Source of the DNA: WQUF01 sp031549885
GTDB lineage: Bacteria; Bacillota; Clostridia; Clostridiales; Clostridiaceae
Length of the DNA: 50,155 nucleotides
Direction: 5' to 3'
Assembly: GCA_031549885.1 (NCBI GenBank)
Contig: JAVBPD010000048.1
Location: forward strand, 1 to 50,155
The notes under the pieces are model-generated. The model did no database searches. It was not told the origin of the DNA and was given only the letters and a program-made list of their open reading frames with translations. Both the position numbers and the translations under genes were made by a program. This document shows, piece after piece, positions 43,431 to 50,155 of the stretch (the stretch's first letter is position 1; each line of letters begins with the position of its first letter).

Positions 43431-43979
43431 ATGAATAAACGAGAGCGAATTAAAATGGTATTTATATATGGCGTTTTTATTTGTTATATACTTTTGTTAA
43501 TTAAAATATTGTTCTCATCAAGGGTTTCGCTCTTTGATTTGTTCAATAGTCAAAGGACCATAAATAGGTCCATCAATCTCATTCCTTTTTATAGCATAAT
43601 GGAATATGTATATGGAAGCTCTGAGATTGTAAAAAGGTTCTCTTTTGCTAATGTGGTTGGCAATATATTTATTTTTATTCCTCTTGGTGCATACTTGTCA
43701 TTATTCAAAAAGGATAAAAGATTTATAGTCAATATTATATATATATTTATAGTGAGTTTGTTTGTTGAAATTACTCAAGGACTTTTAGGCATTGGAGCAG
43801 CAGACATTGATGATATAATTCTAAATTGTTTAGGCGGATGTATTGGTATTTTAGGTTATAAGTTTCTATTTTTTATATTAAAAGATGATAAAAAAATATC
43901 TACTGCAATTGCAATACTATCTGCAATAGGATTACCTTTTATACTATATTATTTATTTATGATAAAAATGAGATTTTGA
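43431..43979 (+). CDS. VanZ-like membrane protein
   Basis: A 182-residue protein with four to five membrane helices. Family marks are INLIPFYSIMEYV, NVVGNIFIFIPLGAYLSL, VEITQGLLGIGAADIDDIILNCLGGCIG. VanZ-family proteins are linked to low-level glycopeptide resistance and cell-envelope functions, but most members are uncharacterised. It has its own promoter, GGAGGG before the ATG and its own terminator. Confidence 0.85.
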   Translation: MNKRERIKMVFIYGVFICYILLLIKILFSSRVSLFDLFNSQRTINRSINLIPFYSIMEYVYGSSEIVKRFSFANVVGNIFIFIPLGAYLSLFKKDKRFIVNIIYIFIVSLFVEITQGLLGIGAADIDDIILNCLGGCIGILGYKFLFFILKDDKKISTAIAILSAIGLPFILYYLFMIKMRF

Positions 43980-44002
43980 ATATCTTATTGTATATGCAAA
44001 CG

Positions 44003-44026
44003 GCGACCATGTACAGTTATGGTCGC
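44003..44026 (+). terminator. Terminator of the VanZ-like gene
   Basis: A perfect 8-bp G/C-rich stem (GCGACCAT / ATGGTCGC) with an 8-nt loop, 24 bp past the stop and followed by TATAATCTTATTTT. Confidence 0.75.
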
Positions 44027-44033
44027 TATAATC

Positions 44034-44207
44034 TTATTTTGTAGGAATTATTGTAGCACTAAACCGTTTACGGCTTATTTTATGGCGAAGGATAGCATGA
44101 TTAGGAGTTCTAGTGCAGGGATAGTCAGGCTCAATATTATATTTATTTTTCACATAATCAAAAACTTCTTTTCGGCTTATTAGATCTTCTCCCCTATATT
44201 TCTCCAA
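44034..44207 (-). pseudogene. Fragment of an MmcQ/YjbR-family gene
   Basis: A short frame reads ISRKEVFDYVKNKYNIEPDYP and then NHAILRHKISRKRFSATII before a stop. This matches the N-terminal half of MmcQ/YjbR proteins (TREEVFEYVKEKYGTEPEY ... YAVLRHKDNRKWYALIM). The second half is missing and no proper start is present. Confidence 0.55.
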
Positions 44208-44299
44208 TCATGATGCAACATTTTTGGTTTTCCATTTAAATAAATTCTACTCTTTAAAATCATTATATAATATATATACAGTTTATTACGGAGGTGCTT

Positions 44300-44483
44300 A
44301 TGAAAATTCATTATTATCTGGATTGATTTAACGATAGGTTTCCAGAAAGTAGCCAAATTTTTAGATGAGGATATAACTGATAGAAAATCTCTTATTACGA
44401 TTAGTGCAGATCCATTTTTTTATGAAGATGAGGAAATTGGATGAGACGTTCTATTTGTAGTAAATGGCTATAAGCCTTTATAG
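44300..44483 (+). pseudogene. Frameshifted remnant of an unrecognised gene
   Basis: A good GGAGGTG ribosome site precedes ATG and MKIHYYLD, but the frame stops after eight codons. The neighbouring frame continues FQKVAKFLDEDITDRKSLITISADPFFYEDEEIG and then stops again. It may derive from a peptidase-E/glutamine-amidotransferase-like protein, but that is a weak guess. Confidence 0.4.
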
Positions 44484-44498
44484 ATAGGAGGAAAATGT

Positions 44499-45197
44499 AT
44501 GAAATTAACAACAGAACAAAAAAGATTAGATATAGATATTTGGATTATTGTAATTGCGTCACTTGCAGTGCTTGGCATATTTATTGTTTTCCAAAATCAA
44601 ATTACTTCTTTTTTAAAAAACAGTAGTATAAATGTGCTTTTACGTGTTCTTTTAGCTGCCACATTCCAGTTTGGACTTGCAGGTCTTGGAATTACCATTG
44701 TTTCCATTATTAGAAGGGAAAGTTTCTTTTCGCATGGATTGAGAATTAAGGGTTTAATTTTATCCATTATTTTGTGTACCTTATGCTTTGTCCCATACAT
44801 TGTTTTTATGCTCGCAACTAACAAAATAAATGGATATATGCCATTTCAATCAGTCATGACAACAAAAGAGATACTTGAAAGTTCATTTCCTATAAATCTT
44901 ATTGGAATGCTCATAACTTTCTCTAGTTGGGGATTCTTTGAAGGATTTAATTATGTTGTAATCAGCGATAAAATCAATAAACGCTATCCTAGCAAAAATA
45001 AATGGCTAAACTTTGGGGCTATAAGCTGTGCTGTTCTTTGTATTCTCATTCATGGGGCAATTGGCGTCACAGCAGAAGGCATTATTGAAATGCTGGCAAT
45101 TATGATCATAATTTATGGTATGCTGATGGTGAAAGAATTTACGCAAAATGCTTGGGGCTGTGTTTTTATCTTTATACTATTTTGGAATGCCTTTTGA
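44499..45197 (+). CDS. CPBP-like intramembrane protein
   Basis: A 232-residue protein with about seven membrane helices. WGFFEGFNYVVISDKINKRYPSK and AVLCILIHGAIG fall where CPBP (Abi/Rce1-type) proteases have EExxxR and the His motifs. The Glu pair is reduced to a single Glu and no arginine follows at the usual place, so it may be an inactive relative or a divergent branch. AGGAGG precedes the ATG. A long hairpin terminator follows. Confidence 0.6.
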   Translation: MKLTTEQKRLDIDIWIIVIASLAVLGIFIVFQNQITSFLKNSSINVLLRVLLAATFQFGLAGLGITIVSIIRRESFFSHGLRIKGLILSIILCTLCFVPYIVFMLATNKINGYMPFQSVMTTKEILESSFPINLIGMLITFSSWGFFEGFNYVVISDKINKRYPSKNKWLNFGAISCAVLCILIHGAIGVTAEGIIEMLAIMIIIYGMLMVKEFTQNAWGCVFIFILFWNAF

Positions 45198-45221
45198 AGT
45201 TGTATAAAATAATTGAATCAC

Positions 45222-45276
45222 AATTTAAAACTGTGGATACTCATGCTTTAAGGTATGGTATCCACAGTTTTAAATT
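45222..45276. terminator. Long hairpin terminator after the CPBP-like gene
   Basis: A perfect 19-bp stem (AATTTAAAACTGTGGATAC and its complement) with a 17-nt loop, 24 bp past the stop. The A/T ends allow termination from both sides. Confidence 0.8.
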
Positions 45277-45328
45277 TGATGAAAACATGTCAAAATTAAT
45301 GAGTTTTCTCTTTCCCTATTATTTTTAA

Positions 45329-45560
45329 TTATATAGCATATATATTTATAAATTGTTGCACCATTTTCTCTTCTAATAAGTGATGACCTATTAAAATAAC
45401 TGTGAGATTTGAATCATTAAGAAACATATTTTCAATTATATCAGTATTTTTTTACCTAAAGAAGATGTCCCTTCATCTATTATGAATATTTTTTTGTCAT
45501 AGATATTCTTTCCTTGATCACCTAAAAATGTATCAAGCCCATCTTCTTGATCACATACTC
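45329..45560 (-). pseudogene. ABC-transporter ATPase remnant, copy A
   Basis: Frames read DGLDTFLGDQGKNI, then jump directly to KIFIIDEGTSSLGKK (Walker B and D-loop) and, after a frameshift, NLTVILIGHHLLEEKMVQQF (H-loop). The signature segment is deleted. A 64-bp stretch of it (45434-45497) recurs at 47662-47725 with one mismatch. Confidence 0.65.
45434..45497. repeat. 64-bp direct repeat, left copy
   Basis: Identical except one base (C for T) to the copy at 47662-47725, in the same orientation, on either side of the lipoprotein gene. It encodes the Walker B part of a decayed ABC ATPase. Confidence 0.85.
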
Positions 45561-45622
45561 AAAATAACAAGTTATTTTTTCACAGTTCCTAATATTGAAA
45601 ACAATACAACAACATCCAAAAT

Positions 45623-47443
45623 TCAAAAACAATTTAACTCTCTTAAAACCATTAAAGCATAATAAGTACCATAAAAATTAGTTATATTACTATTAATGCT
45701 CTGTTTAAATGAGCCATCATAAATTAAACACTTGTTTAAAACTGCTATTAATCTATTAGAAAAATCTATTTGTTTAATTCCTGAAACATTTTGACAATGA
45801 ATCAAATAATACGTAATCATTAAATCAATATTTTCTTCATCTTTAAATAACTCATCTTTAATGTAATTTTGTATATTATTTAATCTAATTTTATAAAAAT
45901 CTTTATCTTCATATTTAAGTAATTTCATTAACATTATTTCTAAAGAATCTAAAATGGCATAATATTGAGAATCAATACTTTCATCATTCATACTTAATAT
46001 TTTTTCTTTAACATTTTTAATAATTTGTATTAGTTTACTTCTTGTAGAATAGTCTACTTCATAATTCATATTATTTAAAAAAGCTAATTCTTCAAATAAT
46101 GGTATGTAATCAATTACGCCATATAACTCAGCAATGTTTTTTAACCTTTCCTCTATAGTGTTACATATTGTTTTATATTCTGGTTTTAACCCATTAATAT
46201 CTAAATCCATAGAGTAGTAATATATCTTCTCTTTATATGAAAGGGACGTTGGATTTTTTATAGTATTTAAATATTCACCAATATTTGGTTCTTCTTCCCC
46301 TAAAATATTATAAATCTCATGTATAAAGTATGTTGTATTTATATCACTTTTACCATTTGTTATAGAAGCATATCCCATATTACTGTTCAAACGATAAATA
46401 TCCAACAATTCCAAAATTTTATCTTCATGTGAAATATTTAATCCACAAGAACAATAAAAATTTATAGCAATATATGTTGGTAATATATTCGAATCAGAGC
46501 CTTCACTTATGCCAAACCAGCTGTCTTTATTTTGCGTTTTATTTAATATTTCTGCTATTTTTTCAATATCTAATTCTTTTTTTAAGTCATTTTTTACTAG
46601 TAAATTTAAATTTATTATATCATTTAAATATATAGAATTAAAATCAGTTGATGTTTTAATGCTTGAATTAAATTTTATATTTGTATTTTTTATAATTTTA
46701 TTTATTCTTGGTATATATGTAGAAATATCTATTCTAAAATTATCACTCATATTTATAACATTTATTAAATTGCCAACTTGTTCAACTTCTTCAAATTTTA
46801 ATAATACTCCTTGATCCAGTTTTTTAATTAACCAGTTTTCAATAGCCTCTTTATCATAATTTTTAATATTCAAATATTTTATAACAAAACTAGCTAAACT
46901 TGTAGAAAAAAATTCAGTTCCCGTTCCATTAGGATTATTTTTTGTATCTTCTATATTTACCTTATCTTTTTTTGAAAATGCAAAGCACCCTTCACTGCAT
47001 TGTAAATAAGATAGATAATCTTCAAATTTACTAGTACTTTTTATTTTTATTCCATACATATCAGCAATTTTACAGTAAAAATAAATATTCATCAAATTAC
47101 CAAAATTATTTTCATTGAAAAAAATCTCATCTTCTCTTTTCCCAAAATTATTTAATAAAGCTTCAATATTAATGTTTTGATTTTTTTTGTTTAATAAATT
47201 TTGAATTTCTAAAGCATAGTATGTATTATATATATCCCCGCCTTCTACTAAATTAATCATATCTTTATAGCCTTTGTCTATATTTTGATAACGCTTTGTA
47301 GTCCTTAAAAGTTCAGTTTTTGCATTTTCATCAAAGTTACTCTTAACTTCTATATTTGTGCATGACAAGCAAAATAATATAATTATTAATATATAAAATG
47401 CCCTATACTTCAAAAGTATGTTTTTAGTGATTAACAGCTTCAT
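45623..47443 (-). CDS. Lipoprotein with alpha/alpha-toroid-like repeats
   Basis: A 606-residue protein with a signal peptide and lipobox FCLSC, so it should be anchored outside the membrane. The body has repeats of the prenyltransferase/squalene-cyclase style: GGDIYNTYYALEIQNLL, a GCFAFSKKDK segment, DSWFGISEGSDSNILPTYIAI, NMGYASITNGKSDINTTYFIHEI, and a final DGSFKQSINSNITNFYGTYYALMVLREL. The catalytic Asp-rich motifs of cyclases are not seen. It is A/T-richer than the flanking operons and enclosed by ABC-ATPase remnants. The intact ABC exporter gene lies upstream on the same strand, so it may be an export or immunity component. Function unknown. Confidence 0.7.
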   Translation of the reverse strand: MKLLITKNILLKYRAFYILIIILFCLSCTNIEVKSNFDENAKTELLRTTKRYQNIDKGYKDMINLVEGGDIYNTYYALEIQNLLNKKNQNINIEALLNNFGKREDEIFFNENNFGNLMNIYFYCKIADMYGIKIKSTSKFEDYLSYLQCSEGCFAFSKKDKVNIEDTKNNPNGTGTEFFSTSLASFVIKYLNIKNYDKEAIENWLIKKLDQGVLLKFEEVEQVGNLINVINMSDNFRIDISTYIPRINKIIKNTNIKFNSSIKTSTDFNSIYLNDIINLNLLVKNDLKKELDIEKIAEILNKTQNKDSWFGISEGSDSNILPTYIAINFYCSCGLNISHEDKILELLDIYRLNSNMGYASITNGKSDINTTYFIHEIYNILGEEEPNIGEYLNTIKNPTSLSYKEKIYYYSMDLDINGLKPEYKTICNTIEERLKNIAELYGVIDYIPLFEELAFLNNMNYEVDYSTRSKLIQIIKNVKEKILSMNDESIDSQYYAILDSLEIMLMKLLKYEDKDFYKIRLNNIQNYIKDELFKDEENIDLMITYYLIHCQNVSGIKQIDFSNRLIAVLNKCLIYDGSFKQSINSNITNFYGTYYALMVLRELNCF

Positions 47444-47469
47444 TTGACTAATTCACCTTCATATTAATG

Positions 47470-47648
47470 AAACATTCATTTCAAAATTTGTATCTGGTAT
47501 ACTTAAAGATTATTTTTCTAAATCATAGTCTGAAGGGTTTAAGAATTTATTTGGTTCCATATCTTATGATACTTTTATATTACTTGATGAAATAAATTCA
47601 AGTCTTGATGTTAAAAAGAAAAGAATTATGAGTTTTGCCCTTCCCTAA
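47470..47648 (+). pseudogene. ABC-ATPase remnant on the plus strand
   Basis: A frame with an internal stop reads SEGFKNLFGSISYDTFILLDEINSSLDVKKKRI, a Walker B / D-loop block from an ABC ATPase different from copies A and B and on the opposite strand. Confidence 0.5.
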
Positions 47649-47652
47649 TTAT

Positions 47653-47793
47653 TTTAATTCCAATTATATCAGTATTTTTTTATCTAAAGAAGATGTCCCT
47701 TCATCTATTATGAATATTTTTTTGTTGAAGAAGTGCTCTTGCAATTACTAATCTTTGCTTTTGTGCTCCAGAGATATTCTTTCCTTGATATGT
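47653..47793 (-). pseudogene. ABC-transporter ATPase remnant, copy B
   Basis: Reads YQGKNISGAQKQRLVIARALLQ (signature motif), then a frameshift, then KIFIIDEGTSSLDKKNTDII. It keeps the signature that copy A has lost, and lacks the H-loop that copy A keeps, so both are pieces of the same ancestral gene. Confidence 0.65.
47662..47725. repeat. 64-bp direct repeat, right copy
   Basis: The second copy of the repeat at 45434-45497, 2.2 kb apart and in the same orientation, with one mismatch. Confidence 0.85.
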
Positions 47794-47904
47794 CTACTTC
47801 CCTTTGACATAGTTTCTTTTGATGAAAATTCATCTAGCTATTATGGAAAAATAAGAGCAGAGCTTGAAAGACTGGAAACACCCATAGGACCATTAGAATT
47901 TATG
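47794..47904 (+). pseudogene. Fragment of a VapC-type PIN-domain toxin
   Basis: Reads LLPFDIVSFDENSSSYYGKI and RAELERLETPIGPLEFM, matching the VapC pattern LPFDexAA..YGxIRAxLExxGTPIGPxDxxIA. Sequence before and after is not VapC-like, and its 3' end overlaps the end of the ABC transporter gene. No VapB partner is seen. Confidence 0.6.
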
Positions 47905-49260
47905 CAAAACTTCTATTATGCAAATCTTATGAGAAATTTCATCGATAATTTTATTTAATCTATTTATATTTTCTTTATCTAAATTTGCATTCCATTCATC
48001 TAGCAATAAAACTGAAGTTTTAGTAATATAAATGTTTGCAGTAATTTCCTTTAAATTTTCAATTATTTTTTCACCAGTCGAAAATTCTTTTAAACTAATT
48101 TCATTTAAAAATAACATCTTAGATTGACTTGGCAACATATATGCTTTGTCACATAGTCTTGTTTTTATGTCTGCTAATAATGTGGTTTTTCCAGAACCGT
48201 TATCACCTGTAATTGTGTAACGTCCTCTATCAAAGTTACTTGTACATTCTATTAAATCATTAAAATTATTAATTGGTGATGTTGTTGTTAATTTTGTAAT
48301 GAAAATACTACCCCAAGAAATTTTTCCTTTGTTTGAAAGTGGTTCAGTAAAGTTTAATTTAACTGAAAGCTGTTTTGTTCTTCGTAATTTATCATTTAAA
48401 TTTACAAGTAGATTAATGATATCACTAAGATGTTGAATTGTAATAACTTGCCTTGGTGTAGTTGCGACTAGTATAGCAAGTTTTTGTGTGTCTCCAAATG
48501 CTTTATTAAAAGATATAAAAAGAACGATTAAAATGGGTAATGCACTTGTAATGAGTGTAATCATAGAAGTTATATCAATTTCTAATGTTAGTCTGCGTTG
48601 GCTTTTATCTGATATACGACATTTTTTAATAAAGTTTTCTTTCCAAATATAAGTATTCCATGCATTACCAATTAATGTGGTATCCCATCCTGAATTTAAC
48701 ATTTGCATCATTTCACTTCTGCTTTTCTGTAATTTATCAGACCATTTTTGTAATATTGGTTTAGAAGCATTTACGCATAATATAGTTATAGGAATTGCAC
48801 AAATATATGAAATTAAAAATGCACTATTAAGGAAATAACTTAAAGCTATAACATTTAAAGCTACATTAAAAGATAATGAAAACATATCTAAAAAAAAATT
48901 ATAATCTTCTTGTATAATTAACCAAGATTCATGAGTAAAATATGCTTCCTTTTCTTCTTTAAAGTTAGAATTAAAAAATTGATTTGGATGGTTGTATGCT
49001 TCCTTAGTAAATTTATTAATAAAGTCTGCATAAGTAATATATTTTGCTTTATTTATGAAGTAATTAGTCAATGTTGTTGGAATATAAACTATAGTTAAAG
49101 AAACTATAAATAATATTAACCATAAAGTATATTTTTCACCCGATACAATACTTTGGCTTAAATTTGCAATCATTACTGTTGAAGATGCAACAATAATTTG
49201 TTGCATAAGTGCAAAACAAAGCCCAATTATTGTCGCATGATTAAGAAACTTTAGTTTCAT
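47893..49260 (-). CDS. ABC half-transporter (membrane domain plus ATPase)
   Basis: A 455-residue exporter-type protein. The membrane part (1-300) has about five or six helices and the coupling segment GWDTTLIGNAWNTYIWKENF. The ATPase part has Walker A TGDNGSGKTTLL (351-362), the unusual signature FSTGEK (393-398), Walker B VLLLDEWNANLD (417-428) and His453 in EVLHKF, after which it ends abruptly. Half-exporters are normally 530-600 residues. The nucleotide domain is about 140 residues instead of 200, with a shortened helical part. It may be a compact bacteriocin/peptide-exporter family or truncated at the 3' end, where it meets the VapC fragment. GAAGG precedes the ATG. Confidence 0.7.
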   Translation of the reverse strand: MKLKFLNHATIIGLCFALMQQIIVASSTVMIANLSQSIVSGEKYTLWLILFIVSLTIVYIPTTLTNYFINKAKYITYADFINKFTKEAYNHPNQFFNSNFKEEKEAYFTHESWLIIQEDYNFFLDMFSLSFNVALNVIALSYFLNSAFLISYICAIPITILCVNASKPILQKWSDKLQKSRSEMMQMLNSGWDTTLIGNAWNTYIWKENFIKKCRISDKSQRRLTLEIDITSMITLITSALPILIVLFISFNKAFGDTQKLAILVATTPRQVITIQHLSDIINLLVNLNDKLRRTKQLSVKLNFTEPLSNKGKISWGSIFITKLTTTSPINNFNDLIECTSNFDRGRYTITGDNGSGKTTLLADIKTRLCDKAYMLPSQSKMLFLNEISLKEFSTGEKIIENLKEITANIYITKTSVLLLDEWNANLDKENINRLNKIIDEISHKICIIEVLHKF

Positions 49261-49286
49261 AACAAAGTGTTTCCTTCTTTAAATTT

Positions 49287-49445
49287 TTAATTTTCTGTCC
49301 ATTTCTTCGTTTTATAGTAATTTAAGATATTTTGTAAATAATTTACATTAATTTTATCAACATTCAAATTTACTATACGCCTACTATTATGTATTTTTTC
49401 TGTTTCATCTAAAGTTACATTTATTACTGTAATTATATCTCTATT
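49287..49445 (-). pseudogene. C-terminal fragment of an unknown gene
   Basis: A start-less frame of about 51 codons begins RDIITVINVTLDETEKIHN and ends YLQNILNYYKTKKWTEN, 26 bp before the ABC transporter gene on the same strand. It is probably the remains of a gene once preceding the transporter. No family recognised. Confidence 0.35.
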
Positions 49446-49596
49446 TTATAATTAATTACAACTTAACTTATAGACCTAATAGCCTTAAATATGTTACGAT
49501 TTTTGAAATAGATTTTTGAAATGTTTAATATTCTAATATTTTTACCATCTTTAAATTTTATACTTTTAATTTATATTTTTTTAAGTGGTATTTTAG

Positions 49597-49764
49597 ATGA
49601 CAAATGCTCTTGGGACAAGGATAAAACAACTTAGAATAGAGAAAAAAATTTCTCAAAAAAAGCTTTGTGAAGATTTTTTAACTCAGCCTATTTTAAGTTA
49701 CTATGAGCTTAAGTATATGCACGACGAATTGCTAAAAATCAGAAAGATACTGGATAAAGATTAG
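49597..49764 (+). pseudogene. Truncated XRE-type helix-turn-helix gene
   Basis: Reads MTNALGTRIKQLRIEKKISQ then KKLCEDFLTQPILSYYE, the first half of an XRE HTH domain of the Rgg/PlcR style, then diverges and stops after 55 codons. Another frame continues LANEMKISLNPICDEWNKG to about 49870, suggesting a frameshifted regulator. Confidence 0.5.
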
Positions 49765-49962
49765 CTAATGAAATGAAAATTTCATTAAATCCTATTTGCG
49801 ATGAGTGGAATAAAGGAGTAACGACCGGAAACGCTCACCATAAAACAGCGAATAGCGAAAATTTATTGCATTAATTTTGCTTTCAGAGTTCGTAGATGAC
49901 ATATGATATAAAAAAGATAAGTCAACATACTATTATAAAAAATATAAAAGTCAATATAAAAG
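49765..49962. other. Intergenic stretch, nothing recognised
   Basis: Apart from the possible frameshifted tail of the HTH remnant, no gene, promoter or repeat could be supported here. The end of the IS21-type element probably lies within or just after it. Confidence 0.4.
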
Positions 49963-50006
49963 TTACCGAAAAGGTGAAAATAATTTTTACCGAAAAGGTG
50001 AAAATA
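49963..50006. repeat. Tandem terminal repeats of an IS21-type element
   Basis: TTACCGAAAAGGTGAAAATA occurs twice, 24 bp apart, just beyond the istB stop. IS21-family elements carry such multiple short repeats at their ends, where the transposase binds. Confidence 0.7.
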
Positions 50007-50027
50007 GAATTAGTAAAATAGAGAGGG

Positions 50028-50155
50028 TTAATTGGTATCATTATCAAATGTTTTATCAATCTTATCCTTTATTCTATAAGATTTACCAGGAATATTAATA
50101 ACATGAGAATGATGCAATAGTCTATCAAGTACAGCACTTGCAAGTACATTATCAG
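50028..50155 (-). mobile_element. istB: 3' end of an IS21-family element (istB ATPase, partial)
   Basis: The last 42 codons of a minus-strand gene read ASAVLDRLLHHSHVINIPGK and YRIKDKIDKTF before the stop, matching the C-terminus of IstB, the AAA+ helper ATPase of IS21 transposition. The gene continues beyond the right edge; istA should lie further out. Confidence 0.85.

Noticed and set aside
46509..46814. A Phe/Ile-rich plus-strand frame inside the toroid lipoprotein gene
   Set aside because: Antisense of A/T-rich coding DNA produces such hydrophobic frames; there is no ribosome site or promoter.

Overview
The window reads as chromosome of a low-GC, anaerobic Bacillota (Clostridia) bacterium. 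Base composition is strongly A/T-rich, ribosome-binding sites are strong AGGAGG-type, promoters match the sigma-A consensus, and the gene families are clostridial: rearranged GH3 glucosidases, a SipW/BsaA-type surface-fibre locus, a LytTR/GHKL two-component pair and PucR-type control. No rRNA, tRNA or CRISPR array was seen. No species assignment is attempted.

Layout. (1) 1-8.1 kb, minus strand: a tightly packed four-gene operon. It encodes a GH3 glycosidase fused to a GtrA-like four-helix membrane domain, UDP-galactopyranose mutase, a family 2 glycosyltransferase, and a second GH3 with circularly permuted domains anchored by membrane helices at both ends. A LytTR response regulator and a GHKL histidine kinase are divergent from it (8.3-10.4 kb). 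(2) 10.4-30.1 kb: an inositol-catabolism island. The operon iolB - transaldolase-like - iolD - iolA is divergent from a DeoR-type regulator plus iolE. An Opp/Dpp-type ABC importer and a LacI-type regulator follow, then a hydroxypyruvate-isomerase-like gene, an RbsACB-type sugar importer and an IolG-type dehydrogenase. The genes cover oxidation of inositol, dehydration, ring opening, isomerisation and the final semialdehyde dehydrogenase. IolC (kinase) and IolJ (aldolase) are absent from the island, and a transaldolase-family enzyme sits where they would be expected.

(3) 30.2-36.2 kb: a secreted seven-repeat propeller-like protein divergent from sipW and four exported proteins of the SipW-dependent biofilm-fibre type, with overlapping divergent promoters. 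(4) 36.4-42.3 kb: a Cys-rich DUF5714-like protein, a GcvT/LigM-like folate-dependent methyltransferase, a PucR-type regulator, and a TetR - SDR - ArsC-like set with matching palindromic operators.

(5) 42.3-50.2 kb: a gene graveyard with accessory genes. It holds an intact DinJ/RelB antitoxin beside a broken YafQ-type toxin, a VanZ-like protein, remnants of MmcQ/YjbR, VapC, XRE and several ABC-ATPase genes, a CPBP-like membrane protein, a toroid-repeat lipoprotein, an ABC exporter half-transporter, and at the right edge the end of an IS21-family element with tandem terminal repeats and the 3' end of istB.

The most promising undescribed points are the GH3-GtrA / Glf / GT2 / permuted-GH3 operon, and a possible kinase-independent inositol route in which a transaldolase would split 2-deoxy-5-keto-gluconate. 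Both are inferences from domain content and gene order, not demonstrated functions.
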